From assembly GCA_946404405.1 (NCBI GenBank), contig CAMJDL010000012.1, positions 1 through 64,000 of the forward strand: DNA of 64,000 nucleotides, in the 5' to 3' direction. The notes beneath the pieces were generated by a model. That model saw nothing but the letters and a program-made list of their open reading frames with translations. It was not told where the DNA came from and did no database searches. The position numbers and the translations under genes are program-made. Shown here piece by piece: positions 46,138 to 54,058 of the stretch (position 1 is its first letter; every line of letters starts with the position of its first letter). The stretch is from an uncultured Prevotella sp. GTDB taxonomy: Bacteria; Bacteroidota; Bacteroidia; Bacteroidales; Bacteroidaceae.

Positions 46138-47272
46138 CCAAAATCAGCATGCAGTCGCCATAGCAGCCGAACTTATAGCCATTTTCGACAGCCGTCTCGT
46201 AGGCCTCCATGATGAGATCATAGCCACCAAATGCAGCGGTCTCCATAAGCATTGTCGACTCCGAATGATAGAAGTTGGCCACCATCGAATCGGCCAGTTG
46301 GAAGTCGTATGGCGGGAAGATGAACTTGTTGGTCCATCCGTTGAAAGGCTTCAGCTGACTGTCAGTACCCACCGACGATTCGACGGCACGCATCGTGCTG
46401 ACACCCACCACACAGACGTGATGCCCCTCGCTCTTGGCCTTGTTAGCCACCTCGCAGGCCTCACTGCCAATAATCATCTGCTCAGAGCCCATCTTGTGCT
46501 TGGTCAAGTCCTCCACCTCAATAGGATCAAAGCAACCCAGACTACAGTGAACGGTGATGAAACCGAAGCTGACGCCATAGATTTCCAGACGCTTCATCAG
46601 CTCACGACTGAAGTGCATGCCTGAAGCTGGTGCCGTAACAGCACCCTCGTTCTTGGCAAAGATGGTCTGGAAGTTCTCAGTATCATCGTCACTGGTGCCA
46701 CGACGGTCAATAATATAATGAGGAATAGGTGCCGACCCCAAGGCATAGAGCTCGCGCTTGAACTCGTCGTGCGGACAGTCGTAGAGGAAGCGAAGCGTAC
46801 GACCACGACTAGTGGTATTGTCGATGACCTCAGCCACCATAGGTCCGTCATCCTCGAAGAACAGCTTATTGCCGATACGAATCTTGCGGGCCGGTTCTAC
46901 CAGCACATCCCACAGGCGCAGCTCAGGATTCAACTCGCGCAACAGGAACACCTCGATTTTGGCATCAGTCTTCTCCTTGGTACCATAGAGACGGGCTGGG
47001 AACACCTTCGTATCGTTCAGTATCATGGCATCACCCTCACCAAAGTAGTTGATGATGTCACGGAACTGGATAAACTCGTCAGTGGGTTTGCCTTCTTCGT
47101 CTGTCTTAAACAATTCGAGAGTCTGACTCTTGCGGTGTACCACCATCATGCGACATTCATCACGGCGATATACTTTCTCTGTAGTACCGTCTTCGTTCTT
47201 AAACACTTTGTGAGGGGGCTCCAAAGCAATCGACTCTTCGGGCAGTTTGAATCTAAATTGTGATAGTTTCAT
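46130..47272 (-). CDS. queA: S-adenosylmethionine:tRNA ribosyltransferase-isomerase
   Basis: A 380-residue Que[17 protein letters not shown] near the start, [20 protein letters not shown] near 72 in two blocks, and [14 protein letters not shown] near 215. It makes epoxyqueuosine in tRNA. The normal QueA core is near 340-350; extra length lies around the [15 protein letters not shown] region. Confidence 0.93.
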   Translation of the reverse strand: MKLSQFRFKLPEESIALEPPHKVFKNEDGTTEKVYRRDECRMMVVHRKSQTLELFKTDEEGKPTDEFIQFRDIINYFGEGDAMILNDTKVFPARLYGTKEKTDAKIEVFLLRELNPELRLWDVLVEPARKIRIGNKLFFEDDGPMVAEVIDNTTSRGRTLRFLYDCPHDEFKRELYALGSAPIPHYIIDRRGTSDDDTENFQTIFAKNEGAVTAPASGMHFSRELMKRLEIYGVSFGFITVHCSLGCFDPIEVEDLTKHKMGSEQMIIGSEACEVANKAKSEGHHVCVVGVSTMRAVESSVGTDSQLKPFNGWTNKFIFPPYDFQLADSMVANFYHSESTMLMETAAFGGYDLIMEAYETAVENGYKFGCYGDCMLILDD

Positions 47273-47290
47273 CCTATTTTGTTTTTTCGA

Positions 47291-47314
47291 TATTTCATTA
47301 TTTCATTATTTCGA
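47291..47314. repeat. 8-mer array at the truB stop
   Basis: TATTTCAT, TATTTCAT, TATTTCGA. On the coding strand it gives the truB C-terminus EIEIMK and contains its stop. Confidence 0.75.
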
Positions 47315-48005
47315 TTTCTTGGCCATCCAGCCAGGCGGGAAAGTCATCCAGCGTGATACAATCGTCAATGCCGACATCACCCAGTCGCGTACGACAGAGG
47401 GCTGTCAGATAGGCACCGCTGTTCAATGCACGTCCGATGTCACGGGCCAACGAGCGGATATAGGTACCCTTGCCACAACTGACGCGGATGCTCATCTGCA
47501 TCTTTTCAGGGTCGAAGTGCGTCAACTCTATCTCGTCCACATGCACCGTCTTGGGTTTCAGTTCCACCTCCATGCCCTTGCGTTTCAGTTTATAGGCACG
47601 GTCACCACCAATCTTGCAGGCCGAATACGAGGGCGGCACCTGTTGGATATCACCTACGAAATCGGTAAGAACAGTACGGATGAGCGACTCCGTGATGTGC
47701 TCTGTCGGATACGTCGCGTTCACCTCATGCTCCATATCGTAACTGGGTGTCGTAGCTCCCAGTTGCAGGGTGGCGGTATATTCCTTGCTATTCAGTTGCA
47801 GGCGCTCTATCTCCTTGGTCTTCTTGCCTGTACAGAGTATGAGTACACCTGTAGCCAGAGGGTCAAGTGTTCCTGCATGACCAGTCTTCACGCGTCGCAC
47901 GCCAACCTTTTTGGATACGCGTGTACGCACGAAAGCCAACGCTCCGAACGATGTCATGCCGTAAGGCTTGTTGATATATATGAATTCACCCTCTGTAAAG
48001 TTCAT
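47298..48005 (-). CDS. truB: tRNA pseudouridine(55) synthase
   Basis: A 235-residue Tru[19 protein letters not shown], catalytic Asp in [13 protein letters not shown]. It makes pseudouridine 55 in tRNA. ATG 48005 overlaps the uppP stop (ATGA); the frame is open 15 codons further but that would lie inside uppP. Confidence 0.93.
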   Translation of the reverse strand: MNFTEGEFIYINKPYGMTSFGALAFVRTRVSKKVGVRRVKTGHAGTLDPLATGVLILCTGKKTKEIERLQLNSKEYTATLQLGATTPSYDMEHEVNATYPTEHITESLIRTVLTDFVGDIQQVPPSYSACKIGGDRAYKLKRKGMEVELKPKTVHVDEIELTHFDPEKMQMSIRVSCGKGTYIRSLARDIGRALNSGAYLTALCRTRLGDVGIDDCITLDDFPAWLDGQEIEIMK

Positions 48006-48805
48006 CCTAATAGCGAGCAGATGATGGTTACCACACCCACAATGGCACAATAGATGCCAAAGTAGATCAGTTTACCACGTTTAACGATATTAATCATCCA
48101 TTTACAGGCCACACAGCCAGCCAGGAATGCTGCCACGAAGCCTACCATGAGCGGCAGGGTCTCAATGTTACCCATCACGTCCTCGCCCTTCACCATCTTC
48201 ATGACGTCGAGCAGGGCCTCGCCCAGAATGGGAGGAATGACCATCAGGAACGAGAACTGCGCCAACGACTCCTTCTTGTTGCCCAACAGCAGTCCAGTGG
48301 CTATCGTAGAGCCAGAACGTGACACACCTGGCAGCACGGCCACAGCCTGCGCCAGTCCGATGATGAAAGCATCCTTCATTGATATGTTCTCCTTCTTACG
48401 GGGCTTGGCGTAATACGAGAAAGTCAGCAGTGCTGCAGTAATCAGCAGGCAACAGCCCACCACCAGCAGTCCTGAACCGAATATTTCTTCTACCTGATCC
48501 TTGAACAACAGACCAACGACGCCCACAGGAATCATCGACACAATGATATTGAGCACGTATTTCGTCTCGTCGTTCAGCTTAAACTTAAAGAGCCCCTTCA
48601 GTATCCAGTCTATCTCGCTCCACAGAATGACAACTGTCGACAAAACTGTAGCGACGTGAACTGCTACGGTGAACATCAGATTGTCAGCGCCATCATTCAT
48701 ACCAAACAGTGCCTGTCCGATAGCTAAATGACCACTGCTGCTGACGGGAAGATACTCCGTCAAGCCCTGAATAAGCCCCAAAATGAGTGCTTCAAACCAT
48801 GTCAT
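48002..48805 (-). CDS. uppP: Undecaprenyl-diphosphatase (UppP/BacA)
   Basis: A 267-residue polytopic protein: [18 protein letters not shown] near 15 and [17 protein letters not shown] near 160. It recycles undecaprenyl diphosphate for cell-wall synthesis and is linked to bacitracin tolerance. ATG overlaps the DUF3098 stop by four bases. Confidence 0.94.
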   Translation of the reverse strand: MTWFEALILGLIQGLTEYLPVSSSGHLAIGQALFGMNDGADNLMFTVAVHVATVLSTVVILWSEIDWILKGLFKFKLNDETKYVLNIIVSMIPVGVVGLLFKDQVEEIFGSGLLVVGCCLLITAALLTFSYYAKPRKKENISMKDAFIIGLAQAVAVLPGVSRSGSTIATGLLLGNKKESLAQFSFLMVIPPILGEALLDVMKMVKGEDVMGNIETLPLMVGFVAAFLAGCVACKWMINIVKRGKLIYFGIYCAIVGVVTIICSLLG

Positions 48806-49065
48806 GCCTCAACCTCCTTGTTCTGGTCATCATACGTGCTGTCAGCCTTTGAACGGTACACGACAGCATATATCATGGAAACGAATCCCAACAGGCAGAC
48901 CACTGGAGCCACCTTGATACGGCGGGCACTGAAAATGTCGGGATCGTAAGCCGTATCCGTCGAACCACTACCACTCATCAGCAAGAAACCAATAATGACC
49001 ACTGCCATGCCTACTGCCAGCAGAATGTAGTTTAAGCGACCAAATGCAAATTCTTTCTTATCCAT
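48802..49065 (-). CDS. DUF3098-family small membrane protein
   Basis: An 87-residue protein with two membrane helices ([18 protein letters not shown] and [15 protein letters not shown]) joined by [17 protein letters not shown]3098 is found between ftsX and uppP in many Bacteroidota; its function is unknown. Confidence 0.88.
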   Translation of the reverse strand: MDKKEFAFGRLNYILLAVGMAVVIIGFLLMSGSGSTDTAYDPDIFSARRIKVAPVVCLLGFVSMIYAVVYRSKADSTYDDQNKEVEA

Positions 49066-49074
49066 TTTATATAA

Positions 49075-49118
49075 ACTTCTTTAACTTCTTAACTTCTCTA
49101 ACTTCTCTAACTTCTCAA
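49075..49118. repeat. 9-mer/8-mer array at the ftsX stop
   Basis: ACTTCTTTA, ACTTCTTA, ACTTCTCTA, ACTTCTCTA, ACTTCTCAA. The ftsX stop (49115-49117) is inside it and the array fills most of the gap to DUF3098. Confidence 0.85.
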
Positions 49119-49993
49119 ATCTTGTACAGCTCCCCTGCCGTCATCTTCAGAAACTTGTTGACTGCCAGCCACGCGCACAACGCAGTAATCACGATGCCGA
49201 AAGCCAACACGGCTGCAGCTGTGATGACCAGCACCTGCCACGTCACCACCTCTTCAATACCAGGCTGCGTCAGGAACAGTCCATAGACACATGCGCCCAA
49301 CACGACAATGGCCAGTATGGCAGCTATCACACCAATCCAGATGGCCTGCTTTAGGAATGGTCTGCGGATAAAGCCCCACGAGGCGCCCACCAGCTTCATC
49401 GTATGGATGACAAATCGTCGGGCATAGACGCTTAAACGCACGGTATTGCTGATGAGCGAGAACGACACAAACGTCAGCAACACCGCCAGCACCAGCAACA
49501 CGATGCTCACACGGCTGAGGTTGCGGTTCACCTTATCCATCAGGTCTTCCATATAACTGATGTCGCTGACACGATCGTCCTTCTGCACCTCCTTCACAAT
49601 CCATTTTAGCGAGTCGCGATTGGCGTAGTCCGATTTCAGCTGTACCTCCAGCGTAGCAGGGAAAGGGTTAAAGCCCAGAAATTCCGACGGGTCACTGCCC
49701 AACTCCTTGACCTGTTCGCGCTGAGCCTGTTCCTTACTGATATAGTCGATGTTACGACTATACGGACGATGATACAGATCGCGGCACATCAGGTGCGCCT
49801 CGTTGACTGTCACCGAATCCTTCAGGATAATAGTCATGGTTAGATGCTCTTTCATGTGAGCAGACAGGTTGCGAGCAGACAGCACTGAGAACACTACCAT
49901 CCCCAGCAGAATCAACACCATCGTCGTACTTATACATAGCGTTACCACCTGCATACCTCGACGGTTGCGGGGGCTTTTTCTCTTATCACTCAT
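49115..49993 (-). CDS. ftsX: Cell division protein FtsX
   Basis: A 292-residue FtsX starting MSDKRKSPRNRRGMQVV. One N-terminal helix (LCISTTMVLILLGMVVFSVL), an extracytoplasmic domain with LGFNPFPATLEVQLK near 115, then three helices. With FtsE (not in the window) it controls peptidoglycan hydrolases at division. It heads the leftward run ftsX-DUF3098-uppP-truB-queA-folK-GH28. Confidence 0.9.
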   Translation of the reverse strand: MSDKRKSPRNRRGMQVVTLCISTTMVLILLGMVVFSVLSARNLSAHMKEHLTMTIILKDSVTVNEAHLMCRDLYHRPYSRNIDYISKEQAQREQVKELGSDPSEFLGFNPFPATLEVQLKSDYANRDSLKWIVKEVQKDDRVSDISYMEDLMDKVNRNLSRVSIVLLVLAVLLTFVSFSLISNTVRLSVYARRFVIHTMKLVGASWGFIRRPFLKQAIWIGVIAAILAIVVLGACVYGLFLTQPGIEEVVTWQVLVITAAAVLAFGIVITALCAWLAVNKFLKMTAGELYKI

Positions 49994-50027
49994 AATATCA
50001 TTTAGACGTAATACACCTAATTTCGTG

Positions 50028-50106
50028 CAAAGGTAATAAATAAAGTGAAAAATGAAAAGTGAAAAGTGAAAAATTTTTGTTTTTTCACACAAAAATCGTA
50101 ATTTTG
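50028..50106. promoter_or_regulatory. Divergent promoters of ftsX and the radical SAM gene
   Basis: Leftward -7 box TACCTTTG (plus CAAAGGTA 50028-50035). Rightward TTTG (50076-50079), 19 bases, TAATTTTG (50099-50106). Between them lies a four-unit heptamer array AAAGTGA/AAAATGA at 50042-50069. Confidence 0.7.
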
Positions 50107-50114
50107 CACGCGTT

Positions 50115-50891
50115 ATGAGCACAATTATTTATCCATCGCCCATTTTCGGGCCCGTTCATAGCCGCCGATTAGGTATCTCGCTTGGCATCAACCTGATGCC
50201 TGCCGACGGCAAAGTGTGCAGTTTCGACTGCATCTATTGCGAGTGTGGCTTCAATGCCGACCATCGCCCTTCTCTGCCTATTCCTACGCGAGACGAGGTG
50301 GCCGAGAAACTGGAACAAACGCTGCAACGCATGACTGCCGAGGGCCAGTTGCCCGACGTGCTCACCTTTGCAGGTAATGGAGAACCCACGTGCCATCCCC
50401 ATTTTGCCGAGATTATTGGCGACACCATCCGCCTACGCAACCAGTATTGTCCACAGGCCAAAGTCTGTGTACTCTCCAACTCAACCATGATTCATCGCCA
50501 GTCCGTTCACGACGCGCTGATGCAGGTCGACGACAACATCCTGAAGCTCGACACCGTTGACCCGCTCTATATTAATAAGGTAGACCGTCCCAACAGCCAC
50601 TACAACGTCAACGCCATCATCGACCGCATGAAAGCCTTCAACGGACATATCATCATCCAGACCATGTTCATGCGCGGCCAGTACCAAGGCGAGAGTGTCG
50701 ACAACACCAGCGAACAATATGTCGCCCCTTGGCTTGATGTTGTCCGTCAAATTAAGCCCCAGCAGGTTATGGTCTATACCATCGACCGTGAGACACCAGC
50801 CCATGGACTTGAAAAAGCCAGTCGCGAACAGCTCGATGCCATCCGCGACCGCGTTATTGCTGCAGGCATACCCTGCACAGCCAGCTATTGA
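50115..50891 (+). CDS. Radical SAM protein (COG0731-like)
   Basis: A 258-residue protein with the 4Fe-4S SAM motif CSFDCIYC (Cys35, Cys39, Cys42), preceded by GPVHSRRLGISLGINL, and TFAGNGEPTCHPHF near 92. It belongs to the group related to wyosine-type radical SAM enzymes; the reaction is not known. Its 3' end overlaps the convergent pectate lyase by seven bases. Confidence 0.85.
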   Translation: MSTIIYPSPIFGPVHSRRLGISLGINLMPADGKVCSFDCIYCECGFNADHRPSLPIPTRDEVAEKLEQTLQRMTAEGQLPDVLTFAGNGEPTCHPHFAEIIGDTIRLRNQYCPQAKVCVLSNSTMIHRQSVHDALMQVDDNILKLDTVDPLYINKVDRPNSHYNVNAIIDRMKAFNGHIIIQTMFMRGQYQGESVDNTSEQYVAPWLDVVRQIKPQQVMVYTIDRETPAHGLEKASREQLDAIRDRVIAAGIPCTASY

Positions 50892-52690
50892 ATGAATACA
50901 GGCCACATGATTTTTCGTCCATTTACGATGTAGAGACCCTTTTTAAATTCCGAATTTCGAATTCCGGATTCCGAAACCTTGCGGCCTTGCAGGTCGTAGA
51001 TTCCTTTTCTGACATCTGACATCTTACATCTTACCTCGGAAATGCCCGTGGGGTCATCGTCAAAGAAGCCGACAAGCGGGGACTGGTAGTTGTCGAGCAT
51101 CGAGCCAAGGGTGGCGTCGTAGGCGGAGTCGGTATCGTCGTTGCCCACATTGTTCTTGAAGGTATAGGTGAAGTCGCCATGATTCATACGACCTGCACCG
51201 TAGTAACCCGTCACGAGGGCAGGAACATCAGCGGCAGCAGCAGGCGTATAGGGATACATCAGTGAGGTATTGGTATCGAAATTGTTGTACTTCTTGCCGC
51301 CCACCTTGGTCACTTCCGTCTCAGGCACCTGTTCGTCGCGCGCCGCTGTCTCATAGGCGTCGTAGCCTGTAGAAGCGGGATTGTTCTGGGTATAGTACTT
51401 GAAGTTGGAAATGGTCTTGTCGAAGTAGTTGCCATAGGACTTGATCATGCCACCGTCCTCGCCAGAGAAAGTGCCACTGCCCTGGGCGTCAGTGCCCTGA
51501 AGAGATGCAAGGATGGGCTTCTTGGTCTTCAGGAAGTAGTTGTTCTCGACAAACACGCTGGCACCCGAAGTAGCACCTACACCGTACTTGGCACAGTTGT
51601 CGAAGTAGTTGTTCCAAACGTGGACGCTCATGGTGCGAACACGTGGATGACGTGAGTCAGAATGGTCGAACCAGTTATGGTCGTACGAGATGTAGTTAGG
51701 ACCACTCTCAGACTTCATGCCGAACATATTGGACTTGCCGGTATCCCAAAAGCGGTTGTACGAGACGGTGACGTACTTCGAGTCACTCTTCACGTCGGTA
51801 GCACCGTCGCCCTTGGCATGGTCGCCGCTGCCATGCTTGCCATAGAACTGATCGGTATGGTGAACCCAAATATTGGAATTGTCGGTATCGAGCGAAATAC
51901 AGTCGTCCATGCAACGCATAATGCCGAAGTTGCGGAACTCGACACTCTTGGCGTTGCGCACCAAGAAACCGAAACCACGAACGGTAGCATCGTCGCCAAT
52001 GCCCTCGAAGGTCATATTCAACTCGCTGTCGGCTTTCTTACCCTTGACCTGCAAGCCCTCTGCCGAACTGCTGATTTTGTCGAGATCGTCCACGGTGACC
52101 AGTCCAATGAAGCGGAAGGCGATAGGCGTAGTGTCGTAACCCTTTTGATAGGCATCGATGATGGTCTGAATGCCTGTGCAGGTTGTGATGTTGGTAGCCT
52201 TGGAACCCGTCTTGACGGTCGTGGTAATGGTCTTGGCGGTATTCTTCGTGACATAGAACACCTTGGAACCCTGCTTCAGCGTACCATCGCTGTTATAGGC
52301 ACCAGGGGCAGGACAACCATTCATAAACGCAAAGCCCTCGCGACTGTAGTTGCGCACTTCCAGGTCTGAGGTGGTGTTTTCCTGATCGGTGAGTTCCTTG
52401 CCACCAGCAGCAACGGGCACAACCTTCATGGTATATGTGCCTGCCTGCAAACCCACCACATCGGCACGTCCATAGGTACCGTAGTTGCGTACCAGCTGGT
52501 CGTCAATCTTGGTATAGTCGGCAAACTGTCCACCTTTTATATATACATTATAGCTCTTGGCATCGTCCGACAATGAAAACTTGACGTAGGCAGACTCCAG
52601 CCAACCACTGGCCTCGACAATCTGAATGACACCAGCATGGGTAAACAACGTCAGACAAGTGAACAATCCCAGTAAAATAATCTTCTTCAT
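50885..52690 (-). CDS. Secreted pectate lyase (PL1)
   Basis: A 601-residue protein with signal peptide (MKKIILLGLFTCLTLFTHAG). The PL1 beta-helix spans about 160-430: DNSNIWVHHTDQFYG, GATDVKSDSKYVTVSYN (calcium-binding Asp residues), DSRHPRVRTMSVHVWNNYF split at the Arg. It cleaves polygalacturonate by beta-elimination. The C-terminal tail has GIYDLQGRKV and KGLYIVNGRK, but heptamer arrays insert RCKMSDVR before and SESGIRNSEF between them. Confidence 0.9.
   Translation of the reverse strand: MKKIILLGLFTCLTLFTHAGVIQIVEASGWLESAYVKFSLSDDAKSYNVYIKGGQFADYTKIDDQLVRNYGTYGRADVVGLQAGTYTMKVVPVAAGGKELTDQENTTSDLEVRNYSREGFAFMNGCPAPGAYNSDGTLKQGSKVFYVTKNTAKTITTTVKTGSKATNITTCTGIQTIIDAYQKGYDTTPIAFRFIGLVTVDDLDKISSSAEGLQVKGKKADSELNMTFEGIGDDATVRGFGFLVRNAKSVEFRNFGIMRCMDDCISLDTDNSNIWVHHTDQFYGKHGSGDHAKGDGATDVKSDSKYVTVSYNRFWDTGKSNMFGMKSESGPNYISYDHNWFDHSDSRHPRVRTMSVHVWNNYFDNCAKYGVGATSGASVFVENNYFLKTKKPILASLQGTDAQGSGTFSGEDGGMIKSYGNYFDKTISNFKYYTQNNPASTGYDAYETAARDEQVPETEVTKVGGKKYNNFDTNTSLMYPYTPAAAADVPALVTGYYGAGRMNHGDFTYTFKNNVGNDDTDSAYDATLGSMLDNYQSPLVGFFDDDPTGISEVRCKMSDVRKGIYDLQGRKVSESGIRNSEFKKGLYIVNGRKIMWPVFIQ
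50946..50973. repeat. Heptamer array in the pectate lyase tail (first)
   Basis: AATTCCG, AATTTCG, AATTCCG, GATTCCG. It splits the conserved C-terminal tail, between GIYDLQGRKV and KGLYIVNGRK. Confidence 0.88.
51007..51034. repeat. Heptamer array in the pectate lyase tail (second)
   Basis: TTCTGAC, ATCTGAC, ATCTTAC, ATCTTAC. It encodes VRCKMSDVRK just before the GIYDLQG tail. Confidence 0.88.
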
Positions 52691-52728
52691 TTTCTTTTAG
52701 TAGATTAGTTTGTTCGTATTTCGTACTG

Positions 52729-52759
52729 CAAAAATAAGATAAAACGAAGAGAAGGCAAA
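52729..52759 (-). promoter_or_regulatory. Pectate lyase promoter
   Basis: TTTG (plus CAAA, 52756-52759), 19 bases, TATTTTTG (plus CAAAAATA, 52729-52736). Confidence 0.7.
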
Positions 52760-52822
52760 CACTTTTCAACGGAAAAACAACGTAAACGATTGTTGGGGTG
52801 TAATAAGTACGCATTAGAAAAA

Positions 52823-52941
52823 ACTCAAATAAAATTTGGTTTTTTGCTCACTTAATCGTATCTTTCACCCTTGGTGAAGATACTCACGTTCGAAAAAAAT
52901 CAAATAAAATTTGTTTTTTTGCTCACTTAATCGTATCTTTG
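52823..52941 (+). promoter_or_regulatory. Compound promoter-hairpin-promoter element before 52965
   Basis: Two promoters 75 bases apart with almost identical sequence. First: TTTG 52835-52838, 20 bases, TATCTTTC 52859-52866, the box lying in a hairpin TATCTTTCACC-CTT-GGTGAAGATA (one bulged T). Second: TTTG 52910-52913, 20 bases, TATCTTTG 52934-52941. Both spacers end GCTCACTTAATCG. Confidence 0.8.
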
Positions 52942-52964
52942 CAGAAACTTAAACGATTATTACA

Positions 52965-53549
52965 ATGGAACTGAAGAACAATAAGTCTGCATGGGCCGCT
53001 TTGGCCACCTTAGGTGTAACGGCTGTTGCCGCTGGTGCAACGGCATTTCTGAAGATTCGCGAGAAACGGAAAGAACGTCAGGCACAGGAGAAGGAGGAAC
53101 ATAGTAAGCACCTGACTGCCGAACAGATGATGGTGTACAACGAAGCCATACGTTCCTTTATATCACTGGACGACCGCATCTACGACATGCGACGCGAGCG
53201 TGAAGCCTTACAACCGCTGGTGAAATGGCTGGCCATGAACGGCGAAAAGCCCGAATTGACAAACGCTGGCGAGGACGTCAAGGCTTTGGCTGACGACATA
53301 GAGCGATTCCTGGCGACGCAGGTACCGTTTATCAATGCCTGTCTGGTTAGTATGGGCGACCCGGCACTGAGCTATCCCGACTGCGTCAGAGGAGCTGTAG
53401 GCGGTAACTTCGACGACACACTGGACGCGGAACCTACTGGTGCGCAGGCGGAAAAGGGACAAAAGATAGCCTTCGTGCTGCGCCTGGGCTACTTTTTTCC
53501 AGAATCCACACTGGTGTCCGCCCCCGTCAAATCGATAGTTCTGGTATGA
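52965..53549 (+). CDS. Unknown protein with N-terminal membrane helix
   Basis: A 194-residue protein. An N-terminal helix (AALATLGVTAVAAGATAFL) is followed by a charged KIREKRKERQAQEKEEHSK stretch, then a helical domain and a C-terminal part (AFVLRLGYFFPESTLVS). No family recognised. Its stop overlaps the next ATG by four bases (TATGA-type overlap), so it is coupled to 53546. Confidence 0.65.
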   Translation: MELKNNKSAWAALATLGVTAVAAGATAFLKIREKRKERQAQEKEEHSKHLTAEQMMVYNEAIRSFISLDDRIYDMRREREALQPLVKWLAMNGEKPELTNAGEDVKALADDIERFLATQVPFINACLVSMGDPALSYPDCVRGAVGGNFDDTLDAEPTGAQAEKGQKIAFVLRLGYFFPESTLVSAPVKSIVLV

Positions 53550-54034
53550 AGTGGCTGATAACGGTTATTGGTTATTGGTTAACGGTTATTGGTTGTCAGG
53601 CACAGACCTTTTCGCTGCAACGACAGACGGATTCGCTGTATGTGCTGACACTGACAACAGAATCAACGACGAACCAGTGGCGACTGCCCTACCCCGTATA
53701 TCGCATGGAGACGGGCGACGTGGACGGCAACGGAACCATAGAGGCTCTGGTGGGTGTCATCAAGCCTACACGCTTCTACCCGGAAATGGGACGGCGCCTG
53801 TTTATCTTCAAGAACTACGAAGGACTGGTGCGACCGATGTGGTTAGGTTCGAAACTGGGCGGTACGTTGCAGGATTTCCACTTCCGCAACGGATGCGTGC
53901 GTAGCCTGGAAACCAACGCCAAGGGTGAATATACGGTGGCGGAATACCGCTGGAGCGGTTTTGGCGTGGCGTTCGAGCGTTACCTCGCTAAAAACGTTGA
54001 CGAAGCAAAAGCTTTGGAGGCGTTTGAGAGGTGA
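53546..54034 (+). CDS. Unknown exported protein with repeat-encoded signal peptide
   Basis: A 162-residue protein. Residues 4-17 (LITVIGYWLTVIGC) are encoded entirely by a heptamer array, yet form a plausible signal peptide; VIGC at 14-17 also fits a lipobox. The mature part contains DVDGNGTIEALVG, similar to VCBS/FG-GAP calcium-binding loops. It starts inside the end of the upstream gene and ends in the next array. Confidence 0.65.
   Translation: MKWLITVIGYWLTVIGCQAQTFSLQRQTDSLYVLTLTTESTTNQWRLPYPVYRMETGDVDGNGTIEALVGVIKPTRFYPEMGRRLFIFKNYEGLVRPMWLGSKLGGTLQDFHFRNGCVRSLETNAKGEYTVAEYRWSGFGVAFERYLAKNVDEAKALEAFER
53563..53597. repeat. Heptamer array encoding a signal peptide
   Basis: GGTTATT, GGTTATT, GGTTAAC, GGTTATT, GGTTGTC, five exact 7-base units, with a diverged sixth (TGATAAC) upstream at 53556-53562. 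Confidence 0.92.
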
Positions 54035-54056
54035 AAGTTGAAAGTTGAAAGTTATG
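54029..54056. repeat. Heptamer array before the DUF3160 gene
   Basis: AGGTGAA, AGTTGAA, AGTTGAA, AGTTATG. It contains the 53546 gene's stop and ends two bases before the ATG at 54059. Confidence 0.88.
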
Positions 54057-54058
54057 AT

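Noticed and set aside
51662..52369. Open frame of 235 codons opposite the pectate lyase gene
   Set aside because: Antisense shadow; translation lacks any recognisable domain.
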